DNA from: Lewinellaceae bacterium
GTDB lineage: Bacteria; Bacteroidota; Bacteroidia; Chitinophagales; Saprospiraceae
Reading direction: 5' to 3'
Assembly: GCA_020636075.1 (NCBI GenBank)
Contig: JACJYO010000001.1
Location: forward strand, 806,001 to 870,000
Length of the DNA stretch: 64,000 bases
Position numbers and translations under genes: made by a program. Each line of letters begins with the position of its first letter. The first letter of the stretch is position 1. The notes under the pieces were generated by a model. That model was not told where the DNA came from. It did no database searches and saw nothing but the letters and a program-made list of their open reading frames with translations. This document shows, piece by piece, positions 36,114 through 45,086 of the stretch.

Positions 36114-36299
36114 ATGAAATGGATCAATCAGCTTTCCGACCTGCTGGCTGTTATCATCTGGAATATTTTAGTGCTGGCAGAAATTTCCCCGGGATTTGGT
36201 ATTCAACATCACGAGAAGAGGCACAAATGGTATGCCCGCTTGTCTCGATTTGCGCTTTTGGCAATGGTTTCTAGTATACTGTTATCAGGAGGCGGTTAG
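36114..36299 (+). CDS. Small hypothetical membrane protein
   Basis: 61 residues, not recognised. Two hydrophobic segments are visible: LLAVIIWNILVLAEI (about 10-24) and FALLAMVSSILL (about 46-57), separated by a His/Lys/Arg-rich loop (IQHHEKRHKWYARLSR). A consensus promoter 46 nt upstream and a start ATG right behind it support expression. The PQQ-lipoprotein gene begins 64 nt after the stop. Another frame overlaps its second half, but that frame is only an upstream extension of the lipoprotein gene. Real status uncertain. Confidence 0.4.
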   Translation: MKWINQLSDLLAVIIWNILVLAEISPGFGIQHHEKRHKWYARLSRFALLAMVSSILLSGGG

Positions 36300-36363
36300 G
36301 TGCTTTTTGGCCAGGAGCGTTGTTCCTAACAACACAGAACCAACCAATAAAAAAGAATCAAAT

Positions 36364-37581
36364 ATGAAATCGTCAGATCTTTTCCGGTTTACCTGCCTGC
36401 TTTTCGGGCTTGCGTTATTGACTTCCTGCCAAAAAGAAGACCCGGTTCCCTCTCAGCCGGACAACCCGACAATAAAGAAAACACCTCTTGAGGTCATTTG
36501 GCAAACAACACCCACGGATGACCTGTGGCTGCAAGTCATCGGGATTTATCAAAACAAGGTTTTATACGGGTCCGGTAATTATTCGACAGGGCAAACACTT
36601 GTGCTGGCAGATGGCAGAACCGGGGAAACGGTCTGGGAGAAACCAATCAAAATACCCCCCAGCTATCGGAATATTCCGGTGGTGTACGGAAATTTCCTGT
36701 ATTACAAGGAATACTTGGGTAGCAGGATCTACCGGGTACCGCTCGACAATACCGGTCCGGCTGTTGAGTTTGTTATGGTTCCCGGTTACACCACACCATA
36801 TTTTCATTTTTATGGTAGTTCGGCAGTTGTACAGTACCTGGATGGCTATTCATATTCCGATTATGAAAAAATAGCCTTGGTTGACACCTTAACAGGTAGT
36901 TTAGATGTAATAATGGCCATCCAAAGACCAGCAAACTTTCCACCCACTATTTTAATTACCGATATTCCCCAAATCTGGAATTTGCCAAACGGCGATACCA
37001 TATTGACCGTGTTGAAGATGGATGGAATTCCGAATTACAAACTGTTATCCCGGAATCTCAGCACTGGCGATACCTTGTACAATATCACCATAAACGAGTC
37101 GAACCCTATCGTATTTTCTCCCGAAAGGTTTCTGGTCTATGATGGGCGGATATTTGTGGCTTTTGAGGACAAGGTGCATTGTTATCAAGCCGACTCAGGC
37201 GTTAAATTGTGGTCCTACACAAGCAGCCAGTCTCAGTCAAATATCCGGTTGGGCATTTTTGCCTCCGGTGATGCATTGGTCATATTGGGTAAGACAAAAA
37301 ACAGCGCTGCCCGCAATATTGCCACAGGGCAATCGCTCTGGCATAATGACCTGGATGTTTTCCTGAATACTGCAGTGTCAAACCCAATCTTTTTTAACAA
37401 CCGGATGTTCTACTCCGGGGCGATCAGTGGGATCAATCTGGAAACCGGAATTGATGATTGGCGATTCTCAGCTGACCTAATAACCGGAATGAGGTATTCG
37501 CCGGAGCTGAATATCCTGTTTGGTATCAAAGGAGACCTTAATGGGATAAAACAGGTTGTAGCTTACAAGTACCAGGAATAA
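36364..37581 (+). CDS. PQQ-like beta-propeller lipoprotein
   Basis: 405 residues. Lipoprotein signal MKSSDLFRFTCLLFGLALLT then SC (C22). The body shows repeating propeller blades with GxTVW-like strands: LADGRTGETVWEKPI, IFVAFEDKVHCYQADSGVKL, ARNIATGQSLWHNDL, INLETGIDDWRFSADL. This is the BamB/PQQ-propeller fold without catalytic residues that I can identify; such proteins bind partners or ligands. It is unlikely to be BamB itself, being alone and divergent. ATG 36364 is chosen for the lipobox; the frame is open upstream to 36196. It converges on the pirin gene 93 nt away, with a weak hairpin (37652-37673) between. Confidence 0.85.
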   Translation: MKSSDLFRFTCLLFGLALLTSCQKEDPVPSQPDNPTIKKTPLEVIWQTTPTDDLWLQVIGIYQNKVLYGSGNYSTGQTLVLADGRTGETVWEKPIKIPPSYRNIPVVYGNFLYYKEYLGSRIYRVPLDNTGPAVEFVMVPGYTTPYFHFYGSSAVVQYLDGYSYSDYEKIALVDTLTGSLDVIMAIQRPANFPPTILITDIPQIWNLPNGDTILTVLKMDGIPNYKLLSRNLSTGDTLYNITINESNPIVFSPERFLVYDGRIFVAFEDKVHCYQADSGVKLWSYTSSQSQSNIRLGIFASGDALVILGKTKNSAARNIATGQSLWHNDLDVFLNTAVSNPIFFNNRMFYSGAISGINLETGIDDWRFSADLITGMRYSPELNILFGIKGDLNGIKQVVAYKYQE

Positions 37582-37674
37582 TGTGCTGGTCACGATGTAA
37601 TTACCCTACCTACCTGGATGCGAAAAATAATCAGTCAGCTCGACACAACATTTGCTGCTTAAATAAACAGCAAG

Positions 37675-38433
37675 TCAGGAATCCGCCCGCCGTAGCTGGC
37701 CATATGTTCTGTAGCCGGGGTTAACCGGCGAAGAAATCAGAAAGACTTTTGCGCCCGTCATGGTGCGCAGTTCAATTGATGATTGGTCGGTAAGCAACAC
37801 AAAATCAAATTGTTTGGCGGCCTCGCCATTGAAACTCAGTTCGCCTTCCAGCACATACGCGGAATAAATCTTCGACTGGTCTGCTTCAAAACTGTGCAAC
37901 CCGCTGCCGACATCGAGGCGCAGCACCTCCACACCCGGCGTATCCATCCGGAAGGGGCTCCCCGCCCCTACCAGGGTTTTGATGCTCACGCCGTCATCCA
38001 TGTTTACCGGAAAATCGGCGGCATGGTAGTCGTCGTAGCTGGCAGGTTTGTCCAATGTTTGGGTCAGATCGGGATCAAACCAGATTTGAAACATCTCGGC
38101 GTCCTTACCCATCCACTCCGAATGCTGGATGCCGTTGCCAGCGCGGATAATCTGTACATCGCCGGTACGCAAAGAGCGCCATTCTTTCAATTTGGTATCA
38201 TAATGGCGTATTTCTCCGGCCAGGATAAAAGAGCAAATCTCGAAACCCTGGTGCGGATGCAACCCGATCGTACTATCGGTCACAGCGCGAGCATGCGCCC
38301 AATAAAACAGGTTGGAATACGGCCGGATGCTGGAGCGGTCTTGTGGAAAACCGATCGGTTTGTTCTCAACGATCTCGCCGCCGTTAAAGGCGCCATAGCC
38401 TTGTTTTTCTTTTGGTATAATTTGAACTGGCAT
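37675..38433 (-). CDS. Pirin family bicupin protein
   Basis: 252 residues, two cupin domains. The metal site in the N-terminal cupin is complete: H59 and H61 (GLHPHQGFE), H104 and E106 (GIQHSEW). Pirins with this set bind Fe and some have quercetin 2,3-dioxygenase activity; cellular role in bacteria is varied. The C-terminal cupin (AYVLEGELSFNGEAAKQFDF) lacks these ligands, as usual. No operon partner: upstream 383 nt divergent from secDF, downstream convergent lipoprotein gene. Confidence 0.92.
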   Translation of the reverse strand: MPVQIIPKEKQGYGAFNGGEIVENKPIGFPQDRSSIRPYSNLFYWAHARAVTDSTIGLHPHQGFEICSFILAGEIRHYDTKLKEWRSLRTGDVQIIRAGNGIQHSEWMGKDAEMFQIWFDPDLTQTLDKPASYDDYHAADFPVNMDDGVSIKTLVGAGSPFRMDTPGVEVLRLDVGSGLHSFEADQSKIYSAYVLEGELSFNGEAAKQFDFVLLTDQSSIELRTMTGAKVFLISSPVNPGYRTYGQLRRADS

Positions 38434-38643
38434 AGTTTACGATTGCAGTTGAATAAGCAAATTGAACGTTTAAAATAACAGCCGGTAGAGCAAGATTGTT
38501 CGGGTCAGTAGGCGTTGAGAAATGGTTTTGGCCAAATGTCAATTCGCGCACTTTACATCCGCAAATTTTCGGATGCAGGAAGGAAAACCAGCGAACAGTT
38601 GGCAAAGTGTGGCTAAGTTTTACGATTTATTACCACAATACCC

Positions 38644-38671
38644 TTTGATTTGCGTGTTCTGCCTATATTTG
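38644..38671 (+). promoter_or_regulatory. Promoter of secDF
   Basis: TTTG (38644-38647), 16-nt spacer, TATATTTG (38664-38671, exact box). Predicted start near 38678 gives a leader of about 139 nt before secDF. The rest of the 383-nt gap 38434-38816 shows no gene. Confidence 0.6.
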
Positions 38672-38816
38672 CGCACTTTTTTCAAACCGGTGTTCGTCCG
38701 GAGCGCGTTTTTTTTAAAGCCCGGCTTTAAACGAATTCCGGAATTACAAGCTAAAACCCCGGCATCGGGTACCTGAAATTCACTCATTCGCTTAATCATT
38801 TACTCTACCTATAGGT

Positions 38817-41800
38817 ATGCAAAGCAAAGGTGTTGTACGTTTTTTCCTCATTACCCTCACATTGGTGTGTTTGTACCAATATGCGCTGATTATTCCTACA
38901 TCTAAAGTAGAAAATGCCGCCTCGGAATACGCGAAGACGTGTTCTGAAAACACCAACCAATCGGAACGTACTTGTTACAGCAATTATCTGGACTCCCTTT
39001 CCACGGAAACAGTCTTTGAACTTCCCCTGATTAAAAAATTTACCTATGCCGACTTGAAAAAAAGTCAGTTGGCCATGGGTCTTGACTTGAAGGGCGGCAT
39101 GAGCGTGCTCCTGCAGGTGGATCTTCAGGAGTTTCTCAAAAGCCTTGCCGGGAACACCACAGATCCTGCCTTCCAGGCAGCACTTGACCAGGCAAGTGCG
39201 GCACAGGCCACCCAGCAAACAGACTACATTACCCTGTTTGCCAACGCCTGGAAAACTACGGGTAACGGCAAATCGATGGCTTCCATTTTTGCCCGTAATG
39301 AAACGCTCAAGGGGCAGATCAATTTTGACTCACCTGATGCGGATGTCCTGCGCGTCATTCGCGGCATGGCAAATACCACAGTAGATGAGACATTCAAACG
39401 CCTCAAGCAACGTATCGACAAATTGGGGGTTGTACAGCCCAACGTCAGCCTCGACGCCGCCCGCGACCTGATCCTGGTTGAGTTGCCAGGCATCGACAAC
39501 CCGAAGCGCGCCCGTGATATGTTACAACGCAGTGCAAAACTGGAGTTTTGGGATACGTACCGCTTTGGCGACGAAGGTATTGGCCAAGCTTTGATTTCAG
39601 CAGACACCAAACTGCGCACCATGGGCTATGGCAATTCGGACACCACGACGGTCCAGATGGTGAAAGACACCAGTTATGTATACCCGGCAGGCCCGGACGG
39701 AAAGCCCGACTCCACGGCACAACCGGAAATGAAGGTAACGGATCGTCCTGCCGAGCAACAGCAAACTGCAGGGCCATTGCTCAGCAAACTGAGCCTGGCC
39801 GGCGACGGCCGCAGCGTGGTGATGGGTTATGCTGATAAAAACAAGATCAAGATCATTGATACCATGCTGAACAAGCCTGAAATCCGGGCATTGTTCCCGG
39901 TGGATTTGCGGTTCCTCTGGAGTCTGAAACCCATCGAAGAGCAGGAAGGTGTCAACTCCTCCATTGCCGGCAAATATGAATTATACGCCATTAAAAAATG
40001 GCGCAACCAGGAAAAGGCCCGTCTGGACGGTGGTGTGGTAACCCGCGCCAGCGAGCAACCGGACCCCAATTCTGCCGACATTTCGGTCAGCCTGGCCATG
40101 AACAACGAAGGCGCCCGGATTTGGGCTGAAATGACCAAGTTAGCTTACGAACAGGGCAACCGCGAAATCGCTATCGTACTGGATAATGAAGTGGTGAGTG
40201 CACCCCGCGTAATCAATCCAATTGAAGGCGGCAACTCGTCCATTACCGGCGGTTTTAGCCTCGAAGAAGCGAAAGACCTTGCCAATATCCTTGAGGTTGG
40301 TAAACTACCTGCCGGAACGCGCATCGTTCAGGAAAGCCAGGTTGGTCCTTCACTTGGTGCCGATAACATCAACAAATCGCTTATCGCATTGATCCTGTCG
40401 GTCATTGTGATTTGCGGGTTCATGATCGCTTACTATGCCCGCGGCGGTTTGATCTCTGTTATTGCACTGCTGGCAAACATCTTCTTTATCATCGGCACAC
40501 TGGCTTCCATGGGTACCGTACTCACGCTGCCGGGTATTGCCGGTATCGTACTGACCCTGTCTGCTGCCGTAGATGCCAACGTAATTATTTACGAGCGCAT
40601 CCGGGAGGAGCTCCGCGACGGTTTGACTTCGGTTAAAGCCATTGCCACCGGTTTCTCCCGCGCATTACCGGCGATCATTGACGCCAACGTGACGACACTG
40701 CTGACGGCATTCATTCTGATGTATTTTGGCTTGGGTCCGATCAAAGGTTTCGGAACCGTGTTGATGGTTGGTATTTTCAGTTCCTTGTTTACCGCTGTTT
40801 TGGTCGGTCGTTTGATGACCGAATGGTGGTTGGAGCGCGGCAAAACCGTAAACTATAGCATGCCCTGGTCAGAAAGATGGCTTGTTGATACCGATGTTGA
40901 TTGGATCGGCAAACGCAAATGGGCCTACCTGTTTTCCGGCGCCATTACGGTTATCGGTATTGCTGCGTTTTTTGCACGCGGTTTCGAACTTGGTGTTGAC
41001 TTTAAAGGCGGCTACTCTTTCAATATTCAGTTTGATAAAGAAATTAAACTGGATAATCTGCGCCAGGCGCTGAACACCTCCCTTGGCGGCAACCCGATCG
41101 TTAAAAAAGTAAGCACGGAAAACACCTTCAATATCACCACTTCGTACCTGATCAACGATCAGAGCAGCGATGTGATGGACAAGGTTATTGCCAAATTACA
41201 TGAAGGCGTGCAAAGTACCGGCGACACCACCAGCCTTAAAAATTTCGCCGACACCGACGGAAGTGGTACACATATAACCGCTTCCAGTAAAGTTGGTCCA
41301 ACAGTGGCCGACGACATCCGGGAGTCGTCCTTCCAGGCAGCCATCTGGGCACTGCTCCTGATCTTCCTGTACTTGTTGGTCCGTTTCCGACGCTGGCAAT
41401 TTTCGATGGGCGCCGTACTGGCACTTTTCCACGACGTGGTGATCACCCTGACCTTTTTTACGCTCCTGCATGGATTGGTTCCGTTCTCCCTCGAAATTGA
41501 CCAGGCCATTATTGCCTGTATCCTGACGGTCATCGGTTTCTCTGTCAACGATACGGTGATCGTGTACGACCGTATCCGGGAGTTCATCAACACCTATGCC
41601 GGCAGACCAAAAGAAGAGGTGTTTAACAAAGCCATCAACACCACCCTGAGTCGTACCTTGATTACTTCGGGTACTACCCTGGCCGCCGCCGCAATATTAT
41701 TCTTCTTCGGTGGCGATGCCATCAAGGGCTTTTCCTTTGGTATGACAGTGGGTATCCTGTTCGGTACCTACTCGTCGATCTTTATTGCCTCCGCACTGGT

Positions 41801-41903
41801 AGTTGACATGACCAAGGAAAAAGTGCTCAGTGGCAAGGTTGTCGAAAACACCAAAGCCGAGTCGTCGGCTTACGCTAAAAAAACGAAGGCCAAGGCTAAA
41901 TAG
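38817..41903 (+). CDS. secDF: Protein translocase subunit SecDF (fused)
   Basis: 1028 residues, SecD and SecF fused in one chain. SecDF uses the proton gradient to pull proteins out of the SecYEG channel on the periplasmic side. SecD half (about 1-680): KKSQLAMGLDLKGGMSVLL, P1 head domain, then a membrane block (IALLANIFFIIGTLASMG, LSAAVDANVIIYERIREE). SecF half (about 690-1000): FARGFELGVDFKGGYSFNIQ, IGFSVNDTVIVYDRIREF and SRTLITSGTTLAAAAILFF. The acidic residues in DANV and NDTV lie in membrane segments and fit proton coupling. The tail is Lys-rich (KKTKAKAK). All Sec-dependent T9SS cargo in the window relies on this machinery. Confidence 0.97.
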   Translation: MQSKGVVRFFLITLTLVCLYQYALIIPTSKVENAASEYAKTCSENTNQSERTCYSNYLDSLSTETVFELPLIKKFTYADLKKSQLAMGLDLKGGMSVLLQVDLQEFLKSLAGNTTDPAFQAALDQASAAQATQQTDYITLFANAWKTTGNGKSMASIFARNETLKGQINFDSPDADVLRVIRGMANTTVDETFKRLKQRIDKLGVVQPNVSLDAARDLILVELPGIDNPKRARDMLQRSAKLEFWDTYRFGDEGIGQALISADTKLRTMGYGNSDTTTVQMVKDTSYVYPAGPDGKPDSTAQPEMKVTDRPAEQQQTAGPLLSKLSLAGDGRSVVMGYADKNKIKIIDTMLNKPEIRALFPVDLRFLWSLKPIEEQEGVNSSIAGKYELYAIKKWRNQEKARLDGGVVTRASEQPDPNSADISVSLAMNNEGARIWAEMTKLAYEQGNREIAIVLDNEVVSAPRVINPIEGGNSSITGGFSLEEAKDLANILEVGKLPAGTRIVQESQVGPSLGADNINKSLIALILSVIVICGFMIAYYARGGLISVIALLANIFFIIGTLASMGTVLTLPGIAGIVLTLSAAVDANVIIYERIREELRDGLTSVKAIATGFSRALPAIIDANVTTLLTAFILMYFGLGPIKGFGTVLMVGIFSSLFTAVLVGRLMTEWWLERGKTVNYSMPWSERWLVDTDVDWIGKRKWAYLFSGAITVIGIAAFFARGFELGVDFKGGYSFNIQFDKEIKLDNLRQALNTSLGGNPIVKKVSTENTFNITTSYLINDQSSDVMDKVIAKLHEGVQSTGDTTSLKNFADTDGSGTHITASSKVGPTVADDIRESSFQAAIWALLLIFLYLLVRFRRWQFSMGAVLALFHDVVITLTFFTLLHGLVPFSLEIDQAIIACILTVIGFSVNDTVIVYDRIREFINTYAGRPKEEVFNKAINTTLSRTLITSGTTLAAAAILFFFGGDAIKGFSFGMTVGILFGTYSSIFIASALVVDMTKEKVLSGKVVENTKAESSAYAKKTKAKAK

Positions 41904-41929
41904 CAATTGGCCTATTGCAATTTGATTTC

Positions 41930-41971
41930 AACCTCCCGCAGCAGATGTCCTGTTGCGGGAGGTTTTCTTTT
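41930..41971 (+). terminator. Rho-independent terminator after secDF
   Basis: Stem AACCTCCCGCA (41930-41940) with complement TGCGGGAGGTT (41954-41964), then TTCTTTTT. Confidence 0.9.
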
Positions 41972-42051
41972 TACCTTGGTACCTTATTCGCCAATGGCTT
42001 AATGCTAATGGTTTTCTTTTAAAATGAACGGAATTTTTAAAGACACCAGTA

Positions 42052-43236
42052 ATGATGAAATCCAGTCTCTTATTCCTGCTGTTGTGCATTGCCGCTACCT
42101 GTATGGCACAACCAACCGCCGACCCTTACCTGCAACGCGCCCGGCAGATTTTGAAAAAAACACCGGTGATCGACACGCATGTTGATTTCCCGTACAGCCT
42201 GGTAGAACACAAGGAATGGTTTACACCCGGTTATACAGCATTGTCACTCAAACATCCCATTGGCGATTTTGATTATGCCCGGGCCAAAGCCGGTGGACTG
42301 TATGGTCCATTCATGTCGATTTATATTCCTGCAAGCTACCAGAAGATTCCGGGTGGCGCCAAAGCGCTTGCCGACTCACTCATCAATATGGTAGATGCCA
42401 TCGTCAAAGACTACCCGGACAAATTTGCCCTTGCACCACATGCTGCCGATATCGTTCGAAACTTTAAAAAAGGGATTATTTCACTACCTATGGGTATGGA
42501 AAACGGGGCCCCACTCGAAACCCTTGCCGATGTTGCCTATTTTCACCAGCGTGGAATCCGTTACGTTACCCTGACACACAGCCGCGACAACCAAATCTCC
42601 GATTCGTCATACGATACCCTGCACACACATGATGGTTTGAGCGCCTACGGGCGTGATGTGGTGCGTGAAATGAACCGCGTTGGCATCCTTGTCGATGTTA
42701 GCCACCTCACTGATGCTGCAATTTGGGATGTGCTGGAGGTGACCACCAAGCCGGTGATCGCCACCCATAGTGGCTGCCGGCATTTTACGCCCGGCATGGA
42801 GCGCAACCTGCCCGACACGCTGATCCGGGCAATTGCCAAAAATGGCGGGGTGATCCAGGTACCATTCAGCCACTACTTTATCAGTTCAAAAAGCCGGGAG
42901 CTGTTTTTTCAGGCCGAAAAGGACATGAAGGATAAGGGTCTTGAAGAAGATAGCCCTGAAGGCCGCCAGTTTATTAAAAACGCACTGGCTAATGGCCCTA
43001 TCAGTGTACGTGATGTTGCCGACCATATTGACCATATTAAAAATTTAGTAGGAGTAGACTACATTGGCCTCGGTGGCGACTTTGACGGCGTGGGCCTGGC
43101 GCTCCCGCCCGATCTTGCCGATGTCAGCATGTATCCGAATCTGATTGCCGAATTGCTACGGCGGGGGTATTCCAAACGGGATATTCGGAAGATTTGTTTC
43201 CAAAACACCTTGCGGGTGTGGAAGGCGAGCGAGTGA
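42052..43236 (+). CDS. Membrane-dipeptidase family (M19) hydrolase, secreted
   Basis: 394 residues with signal peptide (MMKSSLLFLLLCIAATCMAQ). M19 zinc dipeptidase fold: first metal motif HxD at H43/D45 (VIDTHVDFPY), MGMENGAPLETLADVAYFH with the bridging Glu, H in VDVSHLTDAA, THSGCRHF, and GLGGDFDGVG near the C-terminus. Members split L-Xaa-L/D-Xaa dipeptides in the periplasm. All ligands seem present. A single gene that shares a bidirectional terminator with the convergent DUF349 gene. ATG 42055 is an equally good start. Confidence 0.93.
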   Translation: MMKSSLLFLLLCIAATCMAQPTADPYLQRARQILKKTPVIDTHVDFPYSLVEHKEWFTPGYTALSLKHPIGDFDYARAKAGGLYGPFMSIYIPASYQKIPGGAKALADSLINMVDAIVKDYPDKFALAPHAADIVRNFKKGIISLPMGMENGAPLETLADVAYFHQRGIRYVTLTHSRDNQISDSSYDTLHTHDGLSAYGRDVVREMNRVGILVDVSHLTDAAIWDVLEVTTKPVIATHSGCRHFTPGMERNLPDTLIRAIAKNGGVIQVPFSHYFISSKSRELFFQAEKDMKDKGLEEDSPEGRQFIKNALANGPISVRDVADHIDHIKNLVGVDYIGLGGDFDGVGLALPPDLADVSMYPNLIAELLRRGYSKRDIRKICFQNTLRVWKASE

Positions 43237-43267
43237 TTCTCAATTTAGTTTTGAATAGGTCATAAAA

Positions 43268-43311
43268 AAACGAGCCATCTCGAAGCGCATTGATGCTTAG
43301 ATGGCTCGTTT
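43268..43311. terminator. Bidirectional terminator (dipeptidase / DUF349)
   Basis: Stem AAACGAGCCATCT (43268-43280) with complement AGATGGCTCGTTT (43299-43311), inner AAGC/GCTT pairing, A-run on the left and T-run on the right, so it can stop transcription from both sides. Confidence 0.9.
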
Positions 43312-43332
43312 ATATATTTGAAAAATGTAGTT

Positions 43333-44988
43333 CTAATCCACCTTTTCTTCCCCAGCGACTTCAGTATCCGCTTTTTCAGCAGCTTTCTTTTTGGGTGCGG
43401 CAGCCTTTTTGGCCGGAGCCTTTGCTTTAGCCTTGGCCGGTTTCTTTTCCGCCGTTGCAATTTCCTGAGGGGCCTCAACTTCGGCTTCAGCCACCTTATT
43501 TTTCTTGGTCGCAGCAGATTTTTTAGCCTTTGGCTTTTCTTCTTTTCCCGGCGCCTCCGGAGCAGGTTTCTCTGCTGCGGGCGCAGCCTTTTCTTTTTTC
43601 ATCGACTCCGCAAACTCCTCTGCTTTTTCAAGTGCATCGCCGAGCAGGTCATCTGCTTTATCGATAGCCTCTTCCATAAGGTCGCCGGCTTTTTTACCCA
43701 GCACCTTGCCAACTGCCTTCACACTGTCCAACATATCTTCCATAGATTCACCCAGAATTTTACCTGCGGCTTTGAGTACGTTTTCTTCATTTTCCGCTTC
43801 GGGTGCTTCGGTATGCTCGGTTTGTTTTTGTTCGGATTCCGCGTCTGTAGTCGTTGCGATTGTGGCTGCAATTTCTTCCTTTGCTGCTTTTTTGGCTTCT
43901 TCAAATTTTTTGCGCTCAGCCTCTTTTTCTGCGCGTTTGGACTCTTTCGCCTTGGCATTTTCAATTTGGCGCTCAATATCCGACCGGGTTTGGTGCATCT
44001 CCGCGAGTTTTTCGCGTTTGGAGGTCACCCGTTCCTCGATCATTTTGATTTTAGCGCTCCGAATCTGTGCCTCCAGTTGACCTTCCGTGGTGGCTACTTT
44101 TTTATTTTGAAACGCGAGTTCCTCTTCATCGCGGCGGATGCTGCCCTCCATGCGGCGGATGGCATCGTTGAGGCCACCAAGCCTCCGCTGGTGCCGCTCC
44201 ACGAGTGAGCCTTCGTTTGCTTTTGGGCCAAATTTTTTCTCCTTGGCTTTTTTAAAGGCGCCATCGAGCCGCGACCACAGTTTGTTCCGGTGTTCATTGC
44301 TCATTTTGGCGTCGCGGTACCGGCGTTGCAGTTTTTTAAGGTCGTCAAAAATTGTATTCAATTTGGCGCCACCGGCAGCAATTCGAGCTTCAATTTCCGT
44401 AAGGGTTTCGCTGAATTCCTCAAAAACTTTTTGCGAGGAGGCCATGAATTCATCTTGCACTTTGGCACGCAAAACCTTCATTTCATCAAACAACCCGTTG
44501 ATATTGTCGCGCAGTTGATCGGCATGGTGGCGGAACAGGTTGCGTTCACGCGCCTGCTCCTGCACCTTATCCCAGAACCCGCGCAGCCCATCCCACACGT
44601 CCTGGCTGTATTCGCTCATATCTTCAATTTTTTCCTTGAATTCGGCGAGTTCATGTTCATAGGCCTTGTGCAATTTGGCCGATAAAACGGCGAAGTGCCA
44701 TTCTGTTTGGGCGCGGGTAATTAAATCGCCGCGTTCAACTTTCAGGTCATCGGGCAACAGGCTATCGGTCACGCTCAAGGGGCGTTCCTGCATAGCATGT
44801 CCTTCCGGAAAAGGAACTTCGGCGTCGTTGCGCCAATCTGCCATTAGTTTGTTAACAAACTCTTCGGTGGCTATCGATTCCGGAAAAGTGTGCAGCAGTA
44901 CTTTGTTGTCATCAGCCCTTAGTTCCAATGCGATCAGTACTTTCTCATTTTCTGCGTTGGTTCCCCAAACGACAATCTTGTTCTTCAT
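43333..44988 (-). CDS. DUF349-type coiled-coil protein with histone-like basic tail
   Basis: 551 residues. The middle (about 60-370) is helical with DUF349-like repeats (LKKLQRRYRDAKMSNEHRNK, LWSRLDGAFKKAKEKK; DVWDGLRGFWDKVQEQARER). A heptad-rich coiled coil (about 310-390) and an acidic Glu-rich segment follow. The last 100 residues are Lys/Ala/Pro-rich (KPAKAKAKAPAKKAAAPKKK), like histone H1 C-terminal tails, and should bind nucleic acid. DUF349 has no settled function. ATG 44988 is chosen (MKNKIVVWGTNAENEKVLIA, a conserved-looking start); an upstream frame exists to 45039. Own -7 box upstream; convergent with the dipeptidase gene. Confidence 0.82.
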   Translation of the reverse strand: MKNKIVVWGTNAENEKVLIALELRADDNKVLLHTFPESIATEEFVNKLMADWRNDAEVPFPEGHAMQERPLSVTDSLLPDDLKVERGDLITRAQTEWHFAVLSAKLHKAYEHELAEFKEKIEDMSEYSQDVWDGLRGFWDKVQEQARERNLFRHHADQLRDNINGLFDEMKVLRAKVQDEFMASSQKVFEEFSETLTEIEARIAAGGAKLNTIFDDLKKLQRRYRDAKMSNEHRNKLWSRLDGAFKKAKEKKFGPKANEGSLVERHQRRLGGLNDAIRRMEGSIRRDEEELAFQNKKVATTEGQLEAQIRSAKIKMIEERVTSKREKLAEMHQTRSDIERQIENAKAKESKRAEKEAERKKFEEAKKAAKEEIAATIATTTDAESEQKQTEHTEAPEAENEENVLKAAGKILGESMEDMLDSVKAVGKVLGKKAGDLMEEAIDKADDLLGDALEKAEEFAESMKKEKAAPAAEKPAPEAPGKEEKPKAKKSAATKKNKVAEAEVEAPQEIATAEKKPAKAKAKAPAKKAAAPKKKAAEKADTEVAGEEKVD

Positions 44989-45075
44989 TTCTATACAGTT
45001 TACGGTTGACGGAGGCGGTTGTCTCTGTTTTTCGGGCACCCGCCGTTTTTCATAATATCACGGTTAAAATACCTG

Positions 45076-45083
45076 CAAAGGTA
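45076..45083 (-). promoter_or_regulatory. TAnnTTTG box before the DUF349 gene
   Basis: Minus strand TACCTTTG, exact -7 box, in the 98-nt gap between asd and the DUF349 gene; no clear TTTG at -33. Predicted leader about 80 nt. Confidence 0.4.
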
Positions 45084-45086
45084 AAT

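Noticed and set aside
36196..36363. Upstream extension of the PQQ-propeller lipoprotein frame
   Set aside because: The lipoprotein signal starts at 36364; the extension has no similarity and overlaps the small membrane protein frame.
38672..38816. Regulatory leader of secDF (CCGG and GCGC inverted pieces followed by a T-run near 38708)
   Set aside because: The stems are only 4-6 bp and no arrest peptide or clear attenuator could be shown.
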